Below, piece by piece: positions 1-11,720 of a DNA stretch of 64,000 nucleotides. This stretch comes from Leuctra nigra (Eukaryota > Arthropoda > Insecta > Plecoptera > Leuctridae). How positions within the stretch are numbered: position 1 is the stretch's first letter; the number at the start of each line of letters is the position of its first letter. The stretch is taken from assembly GCA_934045905.1 (NCBI GenBank), contig OW203767.1, forward strand, positions 29,944,520-30,008,519. The letters run 5' to 3'. The position numbers were made by a program, and so were the translations under genes. The notes under the pieces were generated by a model. It ran no database searches, had not been told where the DNA came from, and saw only the letters and a list, made by a program, of their open reading frames with translations.

Positions 1-1149
1 ATCAATCTATAATTATGGGGTTTAGATAGTTTTTATTTTTTTATTATTTAAATAATGACGCAAATAGTAAACATTTCAATCATAAAAATGTGTTGCATGA
101 TCCACATATTAATTTACATTATTACATCTGCAGCCATTGAAAATGTTTTAAGATTAAAATCTTGAATATTCATTTTAGTTTTAAATGAATAAAGCCTGAT
201 ACCACACATTAGACTTAAACCATGTATATGAAACACTATTTAGTATTTTTACAAAAATACCTACGTCAAACTACCCTCATTTACCTAACTTAAATATGAC
301 ACGTCAAAGGTGCAAATCTAATGGCTGCCAATAGCTGCCAACAGAGAAAAGTACAGTTTTATGTACAATATGAACAATGGAAATGAAACAATAACAATAT
401 TTATTGCTTTATGAAGAATAGAAGTTTGCATACAGAAAGTAGTAATTGCACAGATTTCGCTATTTTCATCAAATTATTTTTCAATTTCTTAGGATCATCG
501 AGGATAGACCATTACGTAACAATCTCGTTTATTTTCATAAATGTTGTAAATTTTAAAACTATTATGGGATCAAAATGTTTAAAAAAGGCTCAAGGTTTAA
601 AAAGAAATTTCTCCCTCAATTTCGCATCAACAGAGAGTCCATCTTGAACGAAACGGTGAATACAAATCATGTGAGAGGGCTGTTTCGTCGTCTTTCCTCT
701 AACACTCTGTTTAGAAAGCTGCTGCATGTGCAAATGTAGTGGTTCATCTTACCTTGTTTGTTGGAGACCATCTCTGAATATTCGCGCGATGAAGTGACCG
801 AGTTCGCTTGCATTTAATATCACTTGTAGAGGTCACGAGGTCAAACATTGACGCACATTGCACTTTATAAGACATGTTATAGATATAAAGGGGCTTTGCA
901 ACAAGGAAGTTGCACTTCCGTCAGGAAACACTGTTTTCTCAATACACATTGCATCTTGCATCATGCATAATGCATTAATAGATTGATTTTTATTGTCCCG
1001 ATAGATCAGTACATGATATTGGAGACATGTCAATACAGAGTCAAAACGATACAACATACAAATACGGCATTTAAATAGATAATCTCACTGAGTATAATAC
1101 TCTGATACAGAATACAAACAAGCACTAATCAATTATAATGTGAGACTTT
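1..1149. other. AT-rich stretch with no recognised feature
   Basis: I see no convincing open reading frame, exon, RNA gene or terminal repeat here. The short open frames lack family resemblance and splice context. Confidence 0.5.
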
Positions 1150-1535
1150 GATGTCAATATAAAATGTCAATAACGTTACACAGATTTTAGTCTGAAAATT
1201 GTAAAAAAAAATACAGATAATGTTGATCCCAATGACCATGCAAAGTTGATCGGTCCAACGGTTCTAGTTTAAATTTCAAAAACGAATGAAATATGGTTTT
1301 AAATATTAACCAATGGGAGGATTTGGCTGAAAATTTGTAATATTGGGGACAATGTTGGTCGTAATGACTTCTCAAAATTTCAAATCGATCGGACCAACCA
1401 ATCTTTTTTTTAAATTCGAACCAATCACAGGATCCCTTTCAAAACGATACCAGAGACCGCTTAGATTACGTTAGTAACATGTGTGTAAAATTTCAGATCG
1501 ATTGGTTGTGCGGTTTGACCTGGGCAGTACATGCA
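1150..1535 (-). repeat. Partial copy of interspersed repeat family A
   Basis: This stretch matches the interior of the better-preserved family A copies at 1707-2580 and 62763-63696. Shared phrases describe 'accaatcgatctgaaattt' and 'gatcggtccaac...tagtttaaatttcaaaa' type sequence. No terminus is present, so it is a fragment. Family A has no coding capacity that I can see. Confidence 0.6.
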
Positions 1536-1588
1536 AAAAAAAGGATTTTGATACCAATGGATGACATGGTGTAAGCCCCCAGTGGCCG

Positions 1589-1661
1589 CACTAGGTTTGC
1601 ACTCGGTTTGACATTTGCATTGAGTTTTGTATGGTGACGTCACTTCAGTGCAAACCTAGTG
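1589..1661. repeat. Small hairpin with 15-bp perfect arms around a TGACGTCA palindrome
   Basis: The arms cactaggtttgcact (1589-1603) and agtgcaaacctagtg (1647-1661) are perfect reverse complements. The loop holds ggtgacgtcactt, a full CRE-type palindrome. It could be a minimal inverted-repeat element or a remnant of one. No target duplication was recognised. Confidence 0.5.
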
Positions 1662-1706
1662 CAGTGCATTGCAGACAGTCGAAAACGCAAGTCATCCCAA
1701 ATGTAA

Positions 1707-2580
1707 CTAGGAAAACGCTCTGAGTAACGCGTTGATGAGCGAGCACGGATACGCGGAACACCTCGAACCGAAATTATGTCTATCGAAAATATCATTAAAA
1801 GCCAATAAATCTTGAATTTCGTCAGACTTGAATAAAAATCTCTAAATATTCCTAAAATGTTAGTATCAACCCTAATGATTGATCTGTTCCTTGTTAATAT
1901 TCAAAAATCACAGGATATCTTTAAAAAAATATACCTGGGACCACTCAAATCATATGATATTAGTGTGTACACAATATCAGATCAATCTGTTGAACGGTCA
2001 TTGTTAGTTTCATTTCGTTTGAAACTTTCTGCTCTAACTACCTTGCCTTGAACTGAAGATTCGAAGTCGCCGTGAATTTGACAGCCAACACGCAAAATGT
2101 CACTAAAATTACAAAACCTTTTGAAAATAACTACAGATTTGACTGAAAATTGGCAAAAATACCTTAAATGTTGGTACCAATGACCATGCAAAGTTTTTAG
2201 TTGATCGGTCAATCGGTTCTAGTTTAAATTTCAAAAATCACAGGAAAAATGGTTTCAAATTTGAACCAATGGGTGGATTTGGCTGAAATTTATTATGATT
2301 GGGTACAATGTTGGTTGCAATGTCTTTGCTAAATTTCAAATTGATCAAACCAACCAATCGAAAGATAATTTTTTTTAAATTTGCACCAATCAGGGGATTT
2401 CAAAAAAATTAGGGTCTGCAACAATCAGAAATGTTACGTACTTGTGTGCAAAATTTCAGCTCGATCGAAGAAAAACTCTGACCTGTATATCGTCAGTAAC
2501 AGAAAAAAAAAAAAAAAAAAAAAACAGAGGTCCGTGCCAAAAGAGCCAAAAGGAGACGCTCGCTTCGCTCGCTCAATAAT
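1707..2580 (+). repeat. Repeat family A, near-complete copy
   Basis: One end is ctaggaaaacgctctgag, followed by gcgttgatgagcgagcacgg. The other end is an A-run followed by cgctcgcttcgctcgctc. The same two ends bound other copies at 40162-47949 (interrupted) and 62763-63696. The length is about 0.87 kb and there is no recognisable ORF, so this is probably a non-autonomous element of unknown class. Confidence 0.6.
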
Positions 2581-3426
2581 TTAGTTCGCATTTGTTTAAA
2601 AGTTACAGGAGGTACGTTTCCCATTGACACTATCGGAGTAGCATCTCGTAACTGACCAATCAATAATAAACATTTGAAACCCGGAATCTTGCAGGAAAAA
2701 CATTCAAAATGACCATCGCTTTTCGAGTGAAATACAAGGAGTATAAAACGTGCTTCAACATTTTGTTGTCTTCCATGAAACTGTAATTCGTTATCACGTT
2801 TTAGGGTACAGGGAATTGGGATAAATCAATTTCAACCTATTCACAATTAAATATTAATTTATTATTTCAAATAATTTAGGTTATATAATCTGATACGAGG
2901 TTAAAGAAGTTGCTGGGAGGAACACAGGTAATGCTACTCTTTGATATTCTGTGTAGCAAAATATTCACAACACCATAGGCCATGTCCACTCAAACATGCC
3001 CACATCAATAATAAACATTGTGATATAAATACAAGTTTTGATAATAATAAAACATCTCTTAGCCGATCTACTGGATTGGATAGATTTACAACACTTGGTT
3101 ACAAAAATATAATTAATATAATATAAAGTCCGAATTAAAATATGCGATTTTATTAAAAACACAGTAGGTATTCCAAAAAGTAGAAAAGAATTACAGTTAA
3201 CTACAGCTTTTCTTCTGTATAGCAACATTGTTATTTATAAGTTAATAGACGATCAGTTTTCTAAACATCATACAACAAAATATATTTACCTAATACTAAC
3301 TCTGGGACGACTTCTAAGTTTAGTTGAGATGTTTCCAGCAAATTATTACTCCATAGTCTAACACAACGAGGTAGAGCTGAAGAGTCGGCTGCATTCGAAG
3401 TAAACATTGGAGATATTATTTCCTCA
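2581..3426. other. No recognised feature
   Basis: AT-rich sequence between two family A copies. I found no exon, no terminal repeats and no RNA gene. Confidence 0.4.
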
Positions 3427-3943
3427 CTAGGAAAACGCTCGGTGTTACGCGAGCACAGGTATGTGCAGAACATCAAAGCATGATCTAACCGAGATTCCGT
3501 AAATAGTCCCTCAATAATCTTTTGTAGGATCATAGAAGAGTTCAGATTTTCTTCAGAAACAAGAAAGATTGCCACTAATCCTTACATTCAATACATTCAA
3601 TGTCAAAGAAGAAATGTTAGTTTTGAAAACAAACACTGTCTCCATGAAGTACTACAGACATTTGCAGAAATCATGGTCCAATAGGTATTTTATAAACTTT
3701 CGTATAGATAATTTCGTTGCTATGGTAATGTTACCTCAACAACATAAATCCAATTTTCAATGAAACCAATGGACCGATCTTGCTAAAAATCATTCGGTCA
3801 ACAACCAGCATATTAATATAAGTTTTGTGAAAAAATTGGCCTGATCCGTTACTTCGTTTGGGAGGAAATTTATAATACACACACAGACAAAAAATGTAAT
3901 TCGAGTCATAAGTTGTAAGTGGAAACGCTCGCTTCGCTCGCTT
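3427..3943 (+). repeat. Repeat family A, internally rearranged copy
   Basis: It starts with ctaggaaaacgctcggtg and ends with cgctcgcttcgctcgctt, the two family A termini. At about 0.5 kb it is shorter than other copies, and its interior has diverged or been deleted. Confidence 0.5.
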
Positions 3944-4532
3944 GAAAATCGTAAAAAAATTGCGAACACGTGGACAATCTGAATTGTCTCTATTTCATCA
4001 GATTTTCAGTTTAAAGTTATAGATATGCCAACTATTTTTCACATAATTAATAATTTGAATGGTTGATAAGTTCTTATGAAATATGATATCCAATGTTTGC
4101 CTTCTAGTTCTTGTTTCCATTTTATACCTTCCTCTTAACGCCAGAACTACAATAAGAACGCTTTTAAGTATGTCTCAATCATGTTTATGTATATTGATTG
4201 TCCCCAAAACGCAACTCTACAGCAGACAGCCGATTAGCTTGCATGAACATATTATGGTCTACAACAACAATGCAACCACTTGTATAATCACCTGAATGCG
4301 CGGTTGCCATATCGTTATCAGTTCAGTTTAAATTATGTTTGGTGGAAAATCGTCGATTTGTTTTGTAACTAATGTGTGATTCTTATGTCTATAAGAATTA
4401 ATTCTGCACAATTATACGTTGATCATCGACAAAATACAAAAAAAACATTGTTAGACAACAATTAAATGTCGACGTGTGTCCGCTGCTGGTGATGTCAACA
4501 ATGGCCGTGAGATCGCGCTGCTATTGTTGCGG
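3944..4532 (-). other. 3' flank or 3' UTR of the multi-pass membrane protein gene
   Basis: This lies immediately downstream, on the minus strand, of the stop codon at 4533-4535. I could not identify a convincing AATAAA polyadenylation signal on the minus strand, so the transcript end is unknown. Confidence 0.35.
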
Positions 4533-4669
4533 CTATTGTTGCAGCGTGTGCGGGAACAGCGAACCCTCGTTGTCCAGCCTGGCGGGTCGATTGGTGTCTC
4601 CGTGTACCTGTCCTCGTTCTACCTCGTAGATCAAGCCGAGCACCACGAAGCAGCAGTGTTTGCAGATCA
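4533..4669 (-). CDS. Multi-pass membrane protein, last exon
   Basis: The minus-strand acceptor ends in ...gtgttccag and the exon opens at 4669 with 2 bases that complete the phase-1 codon left by the exon ending at 9428. Read this way it continues the membrane protein as a Leu followed by ICKHCCFVVLGLIYEVERGQ and about 24 polar residues, then a TAG at 4535-4533. The hydrophobic stretch with a Cys-rich start would complete the last membrane helix, and the polar tail would be cytosolic. The matching intron phase and continued hydrophobicity support the join; I do not recognise the family with certainty. Other frames are open here but do not fit the exon phase. Confidence 0.6.
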
Positions 4670-4707
4670 CTGGAACACAATGATGCATAACACATCAGCA
4701 GCCAATT

Positions 4708-7172
4708 AGTAGGGGCCAAGTGGTACCCCGTAGGATCGTCGTGAAGGGAAGGTGCCACCTATCTCACTAAATGCATATATAGGTCCAAAACCTAAAAAAA
4801 TTTGGTGCCACCCCCAGACCCCTGGCGGGGGCTGGGGGCTGGGGGCTAAAGTTATTCATTCCTGTATCCTACACGAAAACACATAGAGGATTAATTTTTT
4901 TTATTTAAGTTCAAAACTAAATGCCCTATCGTAAAAAAAAATTATTTTAAAAAATTTTGGCCGCCATCTTGGAAAAAAAAATTTGAAACATTAAGAATTT
5001 ATATACACTATAAATCGGTCATTGGACGAACAAATGTCTCAAACAAAAGTTATAGTACTCATAAAATGCAATAACTTTGTAATTTAACATTTTTTTCTAT
5101 CCCCAATATTTTATGAGTAAGAGCCGATTTAGTGCCGTTTTTCGGAGCGGGATAGGGACTACACAATGTTAATTGATCTCGGGGGGCCTTGAACGGAGTG
5201 AATTTTACCGCTTTTTTATGACATCGTAGCGCCGAAACCGTTCATCCGATCTAAAAAATCTTTGCGGCATATGAAAGGTACATTCTTTGGGTCAACTTTC
5301 CCGAATTCGCAACAATCTTCTGTTTTCCATTGTTGAGAAAAAGCAATATTTCTTGAATAGAAATCGAACTTATTTTCAATTCGTTTTTATGGAGGTAGTA
5401 CTGGCACAAGTGAATTAAACCGTAAAATTTTTGTGAAGGGGGCTGGCACCAAATGCCATTTGATAAAGCATGCTTTGAGATGTGTGAAAAGTCATGGTGC
5501 CAACCTCGCAACCCTGGTCGGGGGCGGGAGCGGGAGGCATTTTCCAAAAAATCGACGGTTTCAAAAAAAAAATCTGAAAAATTGGCACACATAAATTCGA
5601 TTATGTAATTTGAAAAAAAGAAAACAAAAATGTCCAACGCCGCCAGCTTGGGGAAAAAAGATTACAAAAAGAGCTTTTTATACATACTGAACAACGTGGG
5701 CCGGTTATTAAATTCCGGTTGGCGCAAGAAATGGTCCAATGGGCGAGATATCGCTGTGATGAAACTTCTTCAGTAATTTGGCTGAACATCTCACATATTA
5801 TAACAAACATACCAAAGTTTGATGTTTGAAAGTTTTAAAAACATTACTTATGTAGAAAAAAAGTTACAGCTGTTCGAATTTGGTTATCGAAAAGTCGATT
5901 AATTTGAGATCCGTTTAATCGACTTTTCAATAACCAAATTCGAACAGCTTTAATTTGAGATCCGTTTAATCGACTTTTCGATAACCAAATTCGAACAGCT
6001 GTAACTTTTTTTCTACATTAGTAATGTTTTTCAAACTTTCAAACATCAAACCTGGGTATGTTTGTTATAATATGTGAGATGTTCAGCCAAATTACTGAAG
6101 AAGTTTCATCACAGCGATATCTCTCCCATTGGACCATTTCTTGCGCCAACCGGAATTTAATAACCGGCCCACGTTGTTCAGTATGTATAAAAAGCTCTTT
6201 TTGTAACCTTTTTTCCCCAAGATGGCGGCGTTGGACATTTTTGTTTTCTTTTTTTCAAATTACATAATCGAATTTATGTGTGCCAATTTTTCAGATTTTT
6301 TTTTGAAACCGTCGATTTTTTGGAAAATGCCTCCCGCTCCCGCCCCCGACCAGGGTTGCGATGTTGGCTACATGACTTTTCATACATCTCAAAGCATGCT
6401 TTATCAAATGGCATTTGGTGCCAGCCCCCTTCACAAAAATTTTACGGTTTAATTCACTTGTGCCAGTACTACCTCCATAAAAACGAATTGAAAATAAGTT
6501 CGATTTCTATTCAAGAAATATTGCTTTTTCTCAACAATGGAAAACAGAAGATTGTTGCGAATTCGGGAAAGTTGACCCAAAGAATGTACCTTTCATATGC
6601 CGCAAAGATTTTTTAGATCGGATGAACGGTTTCGGCGCTACGATGTCATAAAAAAGCGGTAAAATTCACTCCGTTCAAGGCCCCCCGAGATCAATTAACA
6701 TTGTGTAGTCCCTATCCCGCTCCGAAAAACGGCACTAAATCGGCTCTTACTCATAAAATATTGGTGATAGAAAAAAATGTTAAATTACAAAGTTATTGCA
6801 TTTTATGAGTACTATAACTTTTGTTTGAGACATTTGTTCGTTCAATGACCGATTTATAGTGTATATAAATTCTTAATGTTTCAAATTTTTTTTTCCAAGA
6901 TGGCGGCCAAAATTTTTTAAAATAATTTTTTTTTACGATAGGGCATTCAGTTTTGAACTTAAATAAAAAAAATTTATCCTCTATGTCTTTTCGTGTAGGG
7001 TACAGGAATGAATAACTTTAGCCCCCAGCCCCCAGCCCCCGTCAGGGATCTGGGGGTGGCACCAAATTTTTTTAGGTTTTGGACCTATATATGCATTTAG
7101 TGAGATAGGTGGCACCTTCCCTTCACGACGATCCCACGGGAGCTTTTAATCGACCTTTTGGCCCTCTACTAA
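4708..7172. mobile_element. 2.5-kb palindromic (foldback-like) element
   Basis: The left half (4708 to about 5935) is repeated as a near-perfect reverse complement in the right half (to 7172). The ends read ttagtaggggccaa on the left and ttggccctctactaa on the right. The outermost 40 bp are less conserved than the rest. The centre (about 5878-6005) has an extra partial tandem copy, so the axis is slightly asymmetric. Mirror-image open frames of 69 and about 112 codons occur in both arms, but they look like incidental frames. There is no transposase. It sits in the last intron of the membrane protein gene, with its edge only 38 bp from the acceptor of the last exon. Confidence 0.75.
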
Positions 7173-8347
7173 ATCGATATGACACTTTGTACACAGTACA
7201 CTAATATGTCGTATAAGAGCGGTCTAGTGTAGAGTTTTTCAACGAGATCCTATAATGTTTTGAAAATACAAAATGGATTAATGATTATTTGCTCGAAATG
7301 TATGATCGATCAACTTAACATTGTGATGGTTATCGGAATTAAAACTGGATTTAAACTGGAAATGGGTATTTTTAGTGTGTATTATAAATTGTTAGTTTTA
7401 TAATTATTAAGTGTGTAGTCCAGCAGACAAGCCAGCCAATTGGTTTAGCGAGGTTACAATAACATGTAATTTGTGTTTTTTCAATAAAAAATAAATATAA
7501 AAAAAACATTTTGGGTGTTTACGCGAATTTTTAGACAAATCCGTCGTAACTTTAAATGTTATTGATCTTTATGCACATTTATGAGTGTTTGGAAAATGTG
7601 TCAAATTTCTTGAATTAGCTCTTTCCAAGGTCTGTAGAGCAGAAACTAGCAAGCACATATTATCAATTCGCATTCAATACGAAGGCTCGCTTATTGTAAA
7701 CACTTTACACAGGGGGCTTTCTAGTACTAATAACATTTCAATTCATCTTATAAACATTGCGCACCAAACATTTTTATATTTCGAGCAATTGTTGTTCATC
7801 AGAAATGAAAATAACTCAATCAATATAATGTCAAAATGAAGATCTCTTTTAATAGAAAGTAAAGTCACAGTAAAGGTTGTCAACCTATTTTATCCTGAGT
7901 GACCAGGTGACCGTTAGAAATATTTATACCTACATTCAGCTTATTGGGCATTCATACTTCTGGCATGGTCGAGTTTTCAAGTGGCAAATGTAGACATTAG
8001 GGCATCACATAAACATTTTGACTCACTAATCTACTGAGCTAATTGGCTCAGTCACTTGTACAATGAAATTGGTCAGTGTCATTTTTTGTACATTTGTAGC
8101 AAAAGCATTGTACAAAACAATATTTTATAATCCGAAAATTAAAAACGGAGAAAATGTTTCCCACATGCGGACGAAAACCAAGGTGCGATCTAGTGAGGGG
8201 GGGAGGGGGGGGGGAGGAGGTCCAATATGAATACCTTAGTCCGGGGTGCCTATTGAATTTATCATGAATTTAAAGGGGTTTTGAGTATTTTCGAGATAAT
8301 AATTATTTTTTGTTTTCAGACCTCTCTTCTTCTTCATGTGCCCTCTT
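7173..8347. other. Intronic AT-rich DNA with a fragment of family A
   Basis: A short piece near 7610-7700 (gctctttccaaggtctgtag and following) matches the interior of family A. A G-rich tract lies near 8195-8220. Otherwise nothing was recognised. Confidence 0.4.
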
Positions 8348-9031
8348 CTAATGAAGGTTGGCGATCATCATTTCTATTTCATCTTTGGATGCTGCAGCTC
8401 TGAACAAGGACCCCGTGCTCTGCCCGAACCAATCCCTCAGATTCTTGAGCCATGAAGTCCTCCTCCTGCCAGGTCTACGCTGTCCCTCAATCTTCCCTTG
8501 TAAGACTAATTGCAAGAGCCTGTATTTATTGCCCCTCATGATGTGTCCAAAGTATTCGAGCTTTCGTCTTTTGATGGAAAATATCACCTCTAAGTTCTTA
8601 TTCATTCGTTCCATCACTTCGACATTTCTAACTTTGTCCACCCATGAGATTCGGAGCATGCGACGATAAACCCACATCTCGAAAGCTTCCAGTCTCTTGC
8701 ATAGCAACTTGCTTAAGGTCCAACCTTCAAGTCCATACAACAATACGGGAAATATGTAGCACCTGACCATGCGCATTCTCAGATCTAAGTTAAGATTGCG
8801 ATTACATAGTAATTGCCTCATATTAGTGAATGCTGAGCGTGCTTGTTCGATACGACTCTTGACCTCTTGAGTATATTCCCATTGATCATTCACGCAACAA
8901 CCAAGATATCTGTAGTGATGTACGCGCTCGATAACAACGTTATCCAACACTAACTGAGCGTAAATGTTCCTTAGCTTTGAAACAACCATAAACTTCGTCT
9001 TTTTCAAGTTCATACGTAGAACCTCTAACAT
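8348..9031 (-). pseudogene. RTE-like non-LTR retrotransposon, 3' end of the reverse transcriptase ORF
   Basis: A 227-codon open frame on the minus strand resembles the C-terminal part of RTE-type endonuclease/reverse transcriptase proteins. Hallmarks in order are KTKFMV near the start, a YLGCCV block (about residue 43), VLLYGLEGWTL (about residue 97), RRMLRISW and YFGHIMR, then a basic GQRRPGRRRTSWLKNLRDW tail. The catalytic reverse-transcriptase core and endonuclease are absent, so this is a 5'-truncated dead copy, as target-primed integration usually leaves. It lies in the last intron of the membrane protein gene, in the same orientation. CR1-type assignment is less likely given the tail motifs. 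Confidence 0.8.
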
Positions 9032-9427
9032 TCGTCAAAAACCTTAAATTACAAGGGCAAAAATTTCCGTTCTAGGTATATAGTTTTCCTATCAGTCGGA
9101 AAGAAATTTGTGCAGTAAAAACTTTATTGAGGCTCCACTTAAAATTTTAAAAAAATGAATAAGTTGTAAGTATACATTTTAGACTTATTTTACAATTCCA
9201 TTCAATGGGGAAGAAAACAATAATATATTGTTTTGAAGTTGGTGGGTGGGGAGGGGGGAGGGGGGGGGGGGGCACCACACGAGACATGACTGGAATCAAC
9301 ACGGCATAGGTCAAGTAAATTCAGGTAAAATTTAAATTCAACTTATACAACTTAATTCAGTAAAATTTATAATTGGGATCTTTCCCATGACATAAATGAC
9401 TGAATATCCTTGAGCAGTTTGACTTAC
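9032..9427. other. Intronic sequence with a poly-G tract
   Basis: Nothing coding was recognised. A G-rich run near 9246-9272 is the main compositional feature. The 5' splice site gtaagt of the upstream exon is at 9427-9422 on the minus strand. Confidence 0.4.
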
Positions 9428-9587
9428 GCGTGAAAAGTAGGGTCAAGATGTAGAACCCCACTGAGATGTAGGGATATGTGGGATGATTGATGACGAACAC
9501 CATGGATCCTATGAGACCAGTGAGACCCAGTAGCACTGTCTGGATGAAGTACACCCAGAACCATGGCTTCATCCATCTGGCATTGCC
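9428..9587 (-). CDS. Multi-pass membrane protein, third visible exon (distal-most copy)
   Basis: The exon follows a minus-strand acceptor ...gtgttccag and begins GGC AAT GCC in phase 0. It encodes GNARWMKPWFWVYFIQTVLL, then a second hydrophobic segment (LIGSMVFVI), then a third (ISVGFYILTLLFT). It ends in phase 1 at a gtaagt donor. This is the only one of seven tandem copies that carries the true exon 3' end and donor; the other six read instead into the next copy's acceptor. The preceding exon (34410-34495) ends in phase 0 and the next (4533-4669) opens to complete a phase-1 codon, so the join is consistent. Confidence 0.7.
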
Positions 9588-10523
9588 CTGGAACACATTG
9601 TATTGGATGTAGAACACTGAGATGTAGGGATATGTGGGATGATTGATGACGAACACCATGGATCCTATGAGACCAGTGAGACCCAGTAGCACTGTCTGGA
9701 TGAAGTACACCCAGAACCATGGCTTCATCCATCTGGCATTGCCCTGGAACACATTGTATTGGATGTAGAACACTGAGATGTAGGGATATGTGGGATGATT
9801 GATGACGAACACCATGGATCCTATGAGTCCAGTGAGACCCAGTAGCACTGTCTGGATGAAGTACACCCAGAACCATGGCTTCATCCATCTGGCATTGCCC
9901 TGGAACACATTGTATTGGATGTAGAACACTGAGATGTAGGGATATGTGGGATGCTTGATGACGAACACCATGGATCCTATGAGACCAGTGAGACCCAGTA
10001 GCACTGTCTGGATGAAGTACACCCAGAACCATGGCTTCATCTATCTGGCATTGCCCTGGAACACATTGTATTGGATGTAGAACACTGAGATGTAGGGATA
10101 TGTGGGATGATTGATGACGAACACCATGGATCCTATGAGACCAGTGAGACTCAGTAGCACTGACTGGATGAAGTACACCCAGAACCATGGCTTCATCCAT
10201 CTGGCATTGCCCTGGAACACATTGTATTGGATGTAGAACACTGAGATGTAGGGATATGTGGGATGATTGATGACGAACACCATGGATCCTATGAGACCAG
10301 TGAGACCCAGTAGCACTGTCTGGATGAAGTACACCCAGAACCATGGCTTCATCCATCTGGCATTGCCCTGGAACACATTGTATTGGATGTAGAACACTGA
10401 GATGTAGGGATATGTGGGATGATTGATGACGAACACCATGGATCCTATGAGACCAGTGAGACCCAGTAGCACTGTCTGGATGAAGTACACCCAGAACCAT
10501 GGCTTCATCCATCTGGCATTGCC
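9588..10523 (-). repeat. Six further tandem 156-bp copies of the exon with its 3' splice site
   Basis: The acceptor/exon boundary (ttccag then GGCAATGCC) recurs at 10523, 10367, 10211, 10055, 9899, 9743 and 9587, with an exact 156-bp period. Each unit is 52 codons and stays in the exon's reading frame, so copies read through as repeated helix pairs. Copies differ by only a few substitutions. The copy starting at 10055 has a Trp-to-stop change (TAG at 10043-10041) and an Asn-to-Lys change, so transcripts starting the exon at or upstream of it cannot encode the full protein. The acceptors at 9899, 9743 and 9587 leave the frame open. Confidence 0.85.
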
Positions 10524-10654
10524 CTGGAATACAATATGCATAGCTGAGACCTGTAGGTAATGCTGAACGCGGAGGTTCGGTGTCAGAACATTTTTCTGAA
10601 AAGACGTATCATCCACTTATGTCATACGATCTGTCTCGTGTACATTTTTTGTAT

Positions 10655-10980
10655 TGGATTCTGTGATTTTTTGAAAATTAAAACTGGAACGGTTGGACCG
10701 ATCAACTTTAAATTTGATTGATCAACGGGACCAACATTTTAGGTGATTATTTTGGTAAATATTCAGACTTATCTTTGTCTCCAAAAATAATTGACATTTT
10801 ACGGACATATTTTGCTTGTTTGTTAATATTTTTTAAATTTTTTTTAAAGAAACTTCACTTTGAGATTTTTTATCACTGCTTCTTCGACGCATTTCGTTTC
10901 GGCTCTTTCCAAGGTCTTTAGAGCAGAAATTGCAACAATACTGCGGCTCGCTTATCAACGCGTTACAAAGAGTTTTCCGA
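10655..10980 (+). repeat. Repeat family A, partial copy
   Basis: It matches the interior and one end of family A (ctgtgattttttgaaaatt at one side, gctcgcttatcaacgcgttac at the other). The terminal ctaggaaaacgc box has decayed. Confidence 0.5.
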
Positions 10981-11566
10981 TTGATCTTGCTGTGTGTGGA
11001 GGCCTGTAAATGATAATTGATAAGTCCAATTGCTTCACACACTATCATGTCTAAATCCCAGGAACTAAAAAGAGAGTGGGGCCGATGACAGATCCCTGGA
11101 TGACTCAAGAGCTGATACTGACTGGTGATGATTGCGAAGTGCCGACCTCATACTTAGGTCCAGTTTCTGAGAAATGCCAATGATCCATTCTAACTTCCTG
11201 TAAGTCCCATTTCATAACACGTATCCAGCAGGAGGCTTTGGAAATTGTATGAGAAGCAACCATTTTTGCTTCAACATATCAAAATTAATACAAAAACTGT
11301 ATTTTATATGTTTTTGTATCAAATCTCAAGATTGGGAAATTCAACTTTTAAGCAATGTTACAAATAATTTTATTACAGGTAGGTATGTACAATCGATTTT
11401 AAATAAATTTGTAAATTTTGAATGTTTAGAATATTTTTTGTTCAACATTTCTTTTTGTAATAAGAAACAATTAGAAGTCATATATAACAAAATATACCTA
11501 AACATTTCAAAAGTTCTACAAACAATTCACATTTACGTTTTACTTTCACGTACTAAATCGTGGAGT

Positions 11567-11609
11567 TCCCTCAAAAGCTCTCGAAAGAGGAACGTGAACT
11601 TTGCAAGTC
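11567..11609 (+). pseudogene. Possible coding remnant, 5' part, interrupted by the hAT element
   Basis: In one plus frame this encodes IVEFPQKLSKEERELCKS. If the hAT element (11610-17650) and one target duplication are removed, the frame continues without a break into 17659-17770 and ends at a TAG (17768-17770), about 54 codons in all. A stop codon sits immediately 5' of the segment and no good acceptor is visible, so it may be an exon fragment, a processed pseudogene or chance. The family is not recognised. Confidence 0.3.
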
Positions 11610-11720
11610 CAGGGACGGCGCCAGGAATTTTTGCTTGGGTGGGCAGAGGGCGGCGGGCAATAATTTTGGGTGGGCAAACACATTTTCTGCTATATATCGG
11701 TATCAACACATGTGCTTACC

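Noticed and set aside
5251..6616. Mirror ORFs of 112-128 codons in the palindrome
   Set aside because: They are low-complexity, lack any recognisable domain, and exist in both arms only because the arms are inverted copies.
9424..10512. A 362-residue minus-strand ORF of MDEAMVLGVLHP-type repeats
   Set aside because: It is the wrong frame of the 156-bp exon array. The frame that fits the splice sites and continues the membrane helices is a different one.
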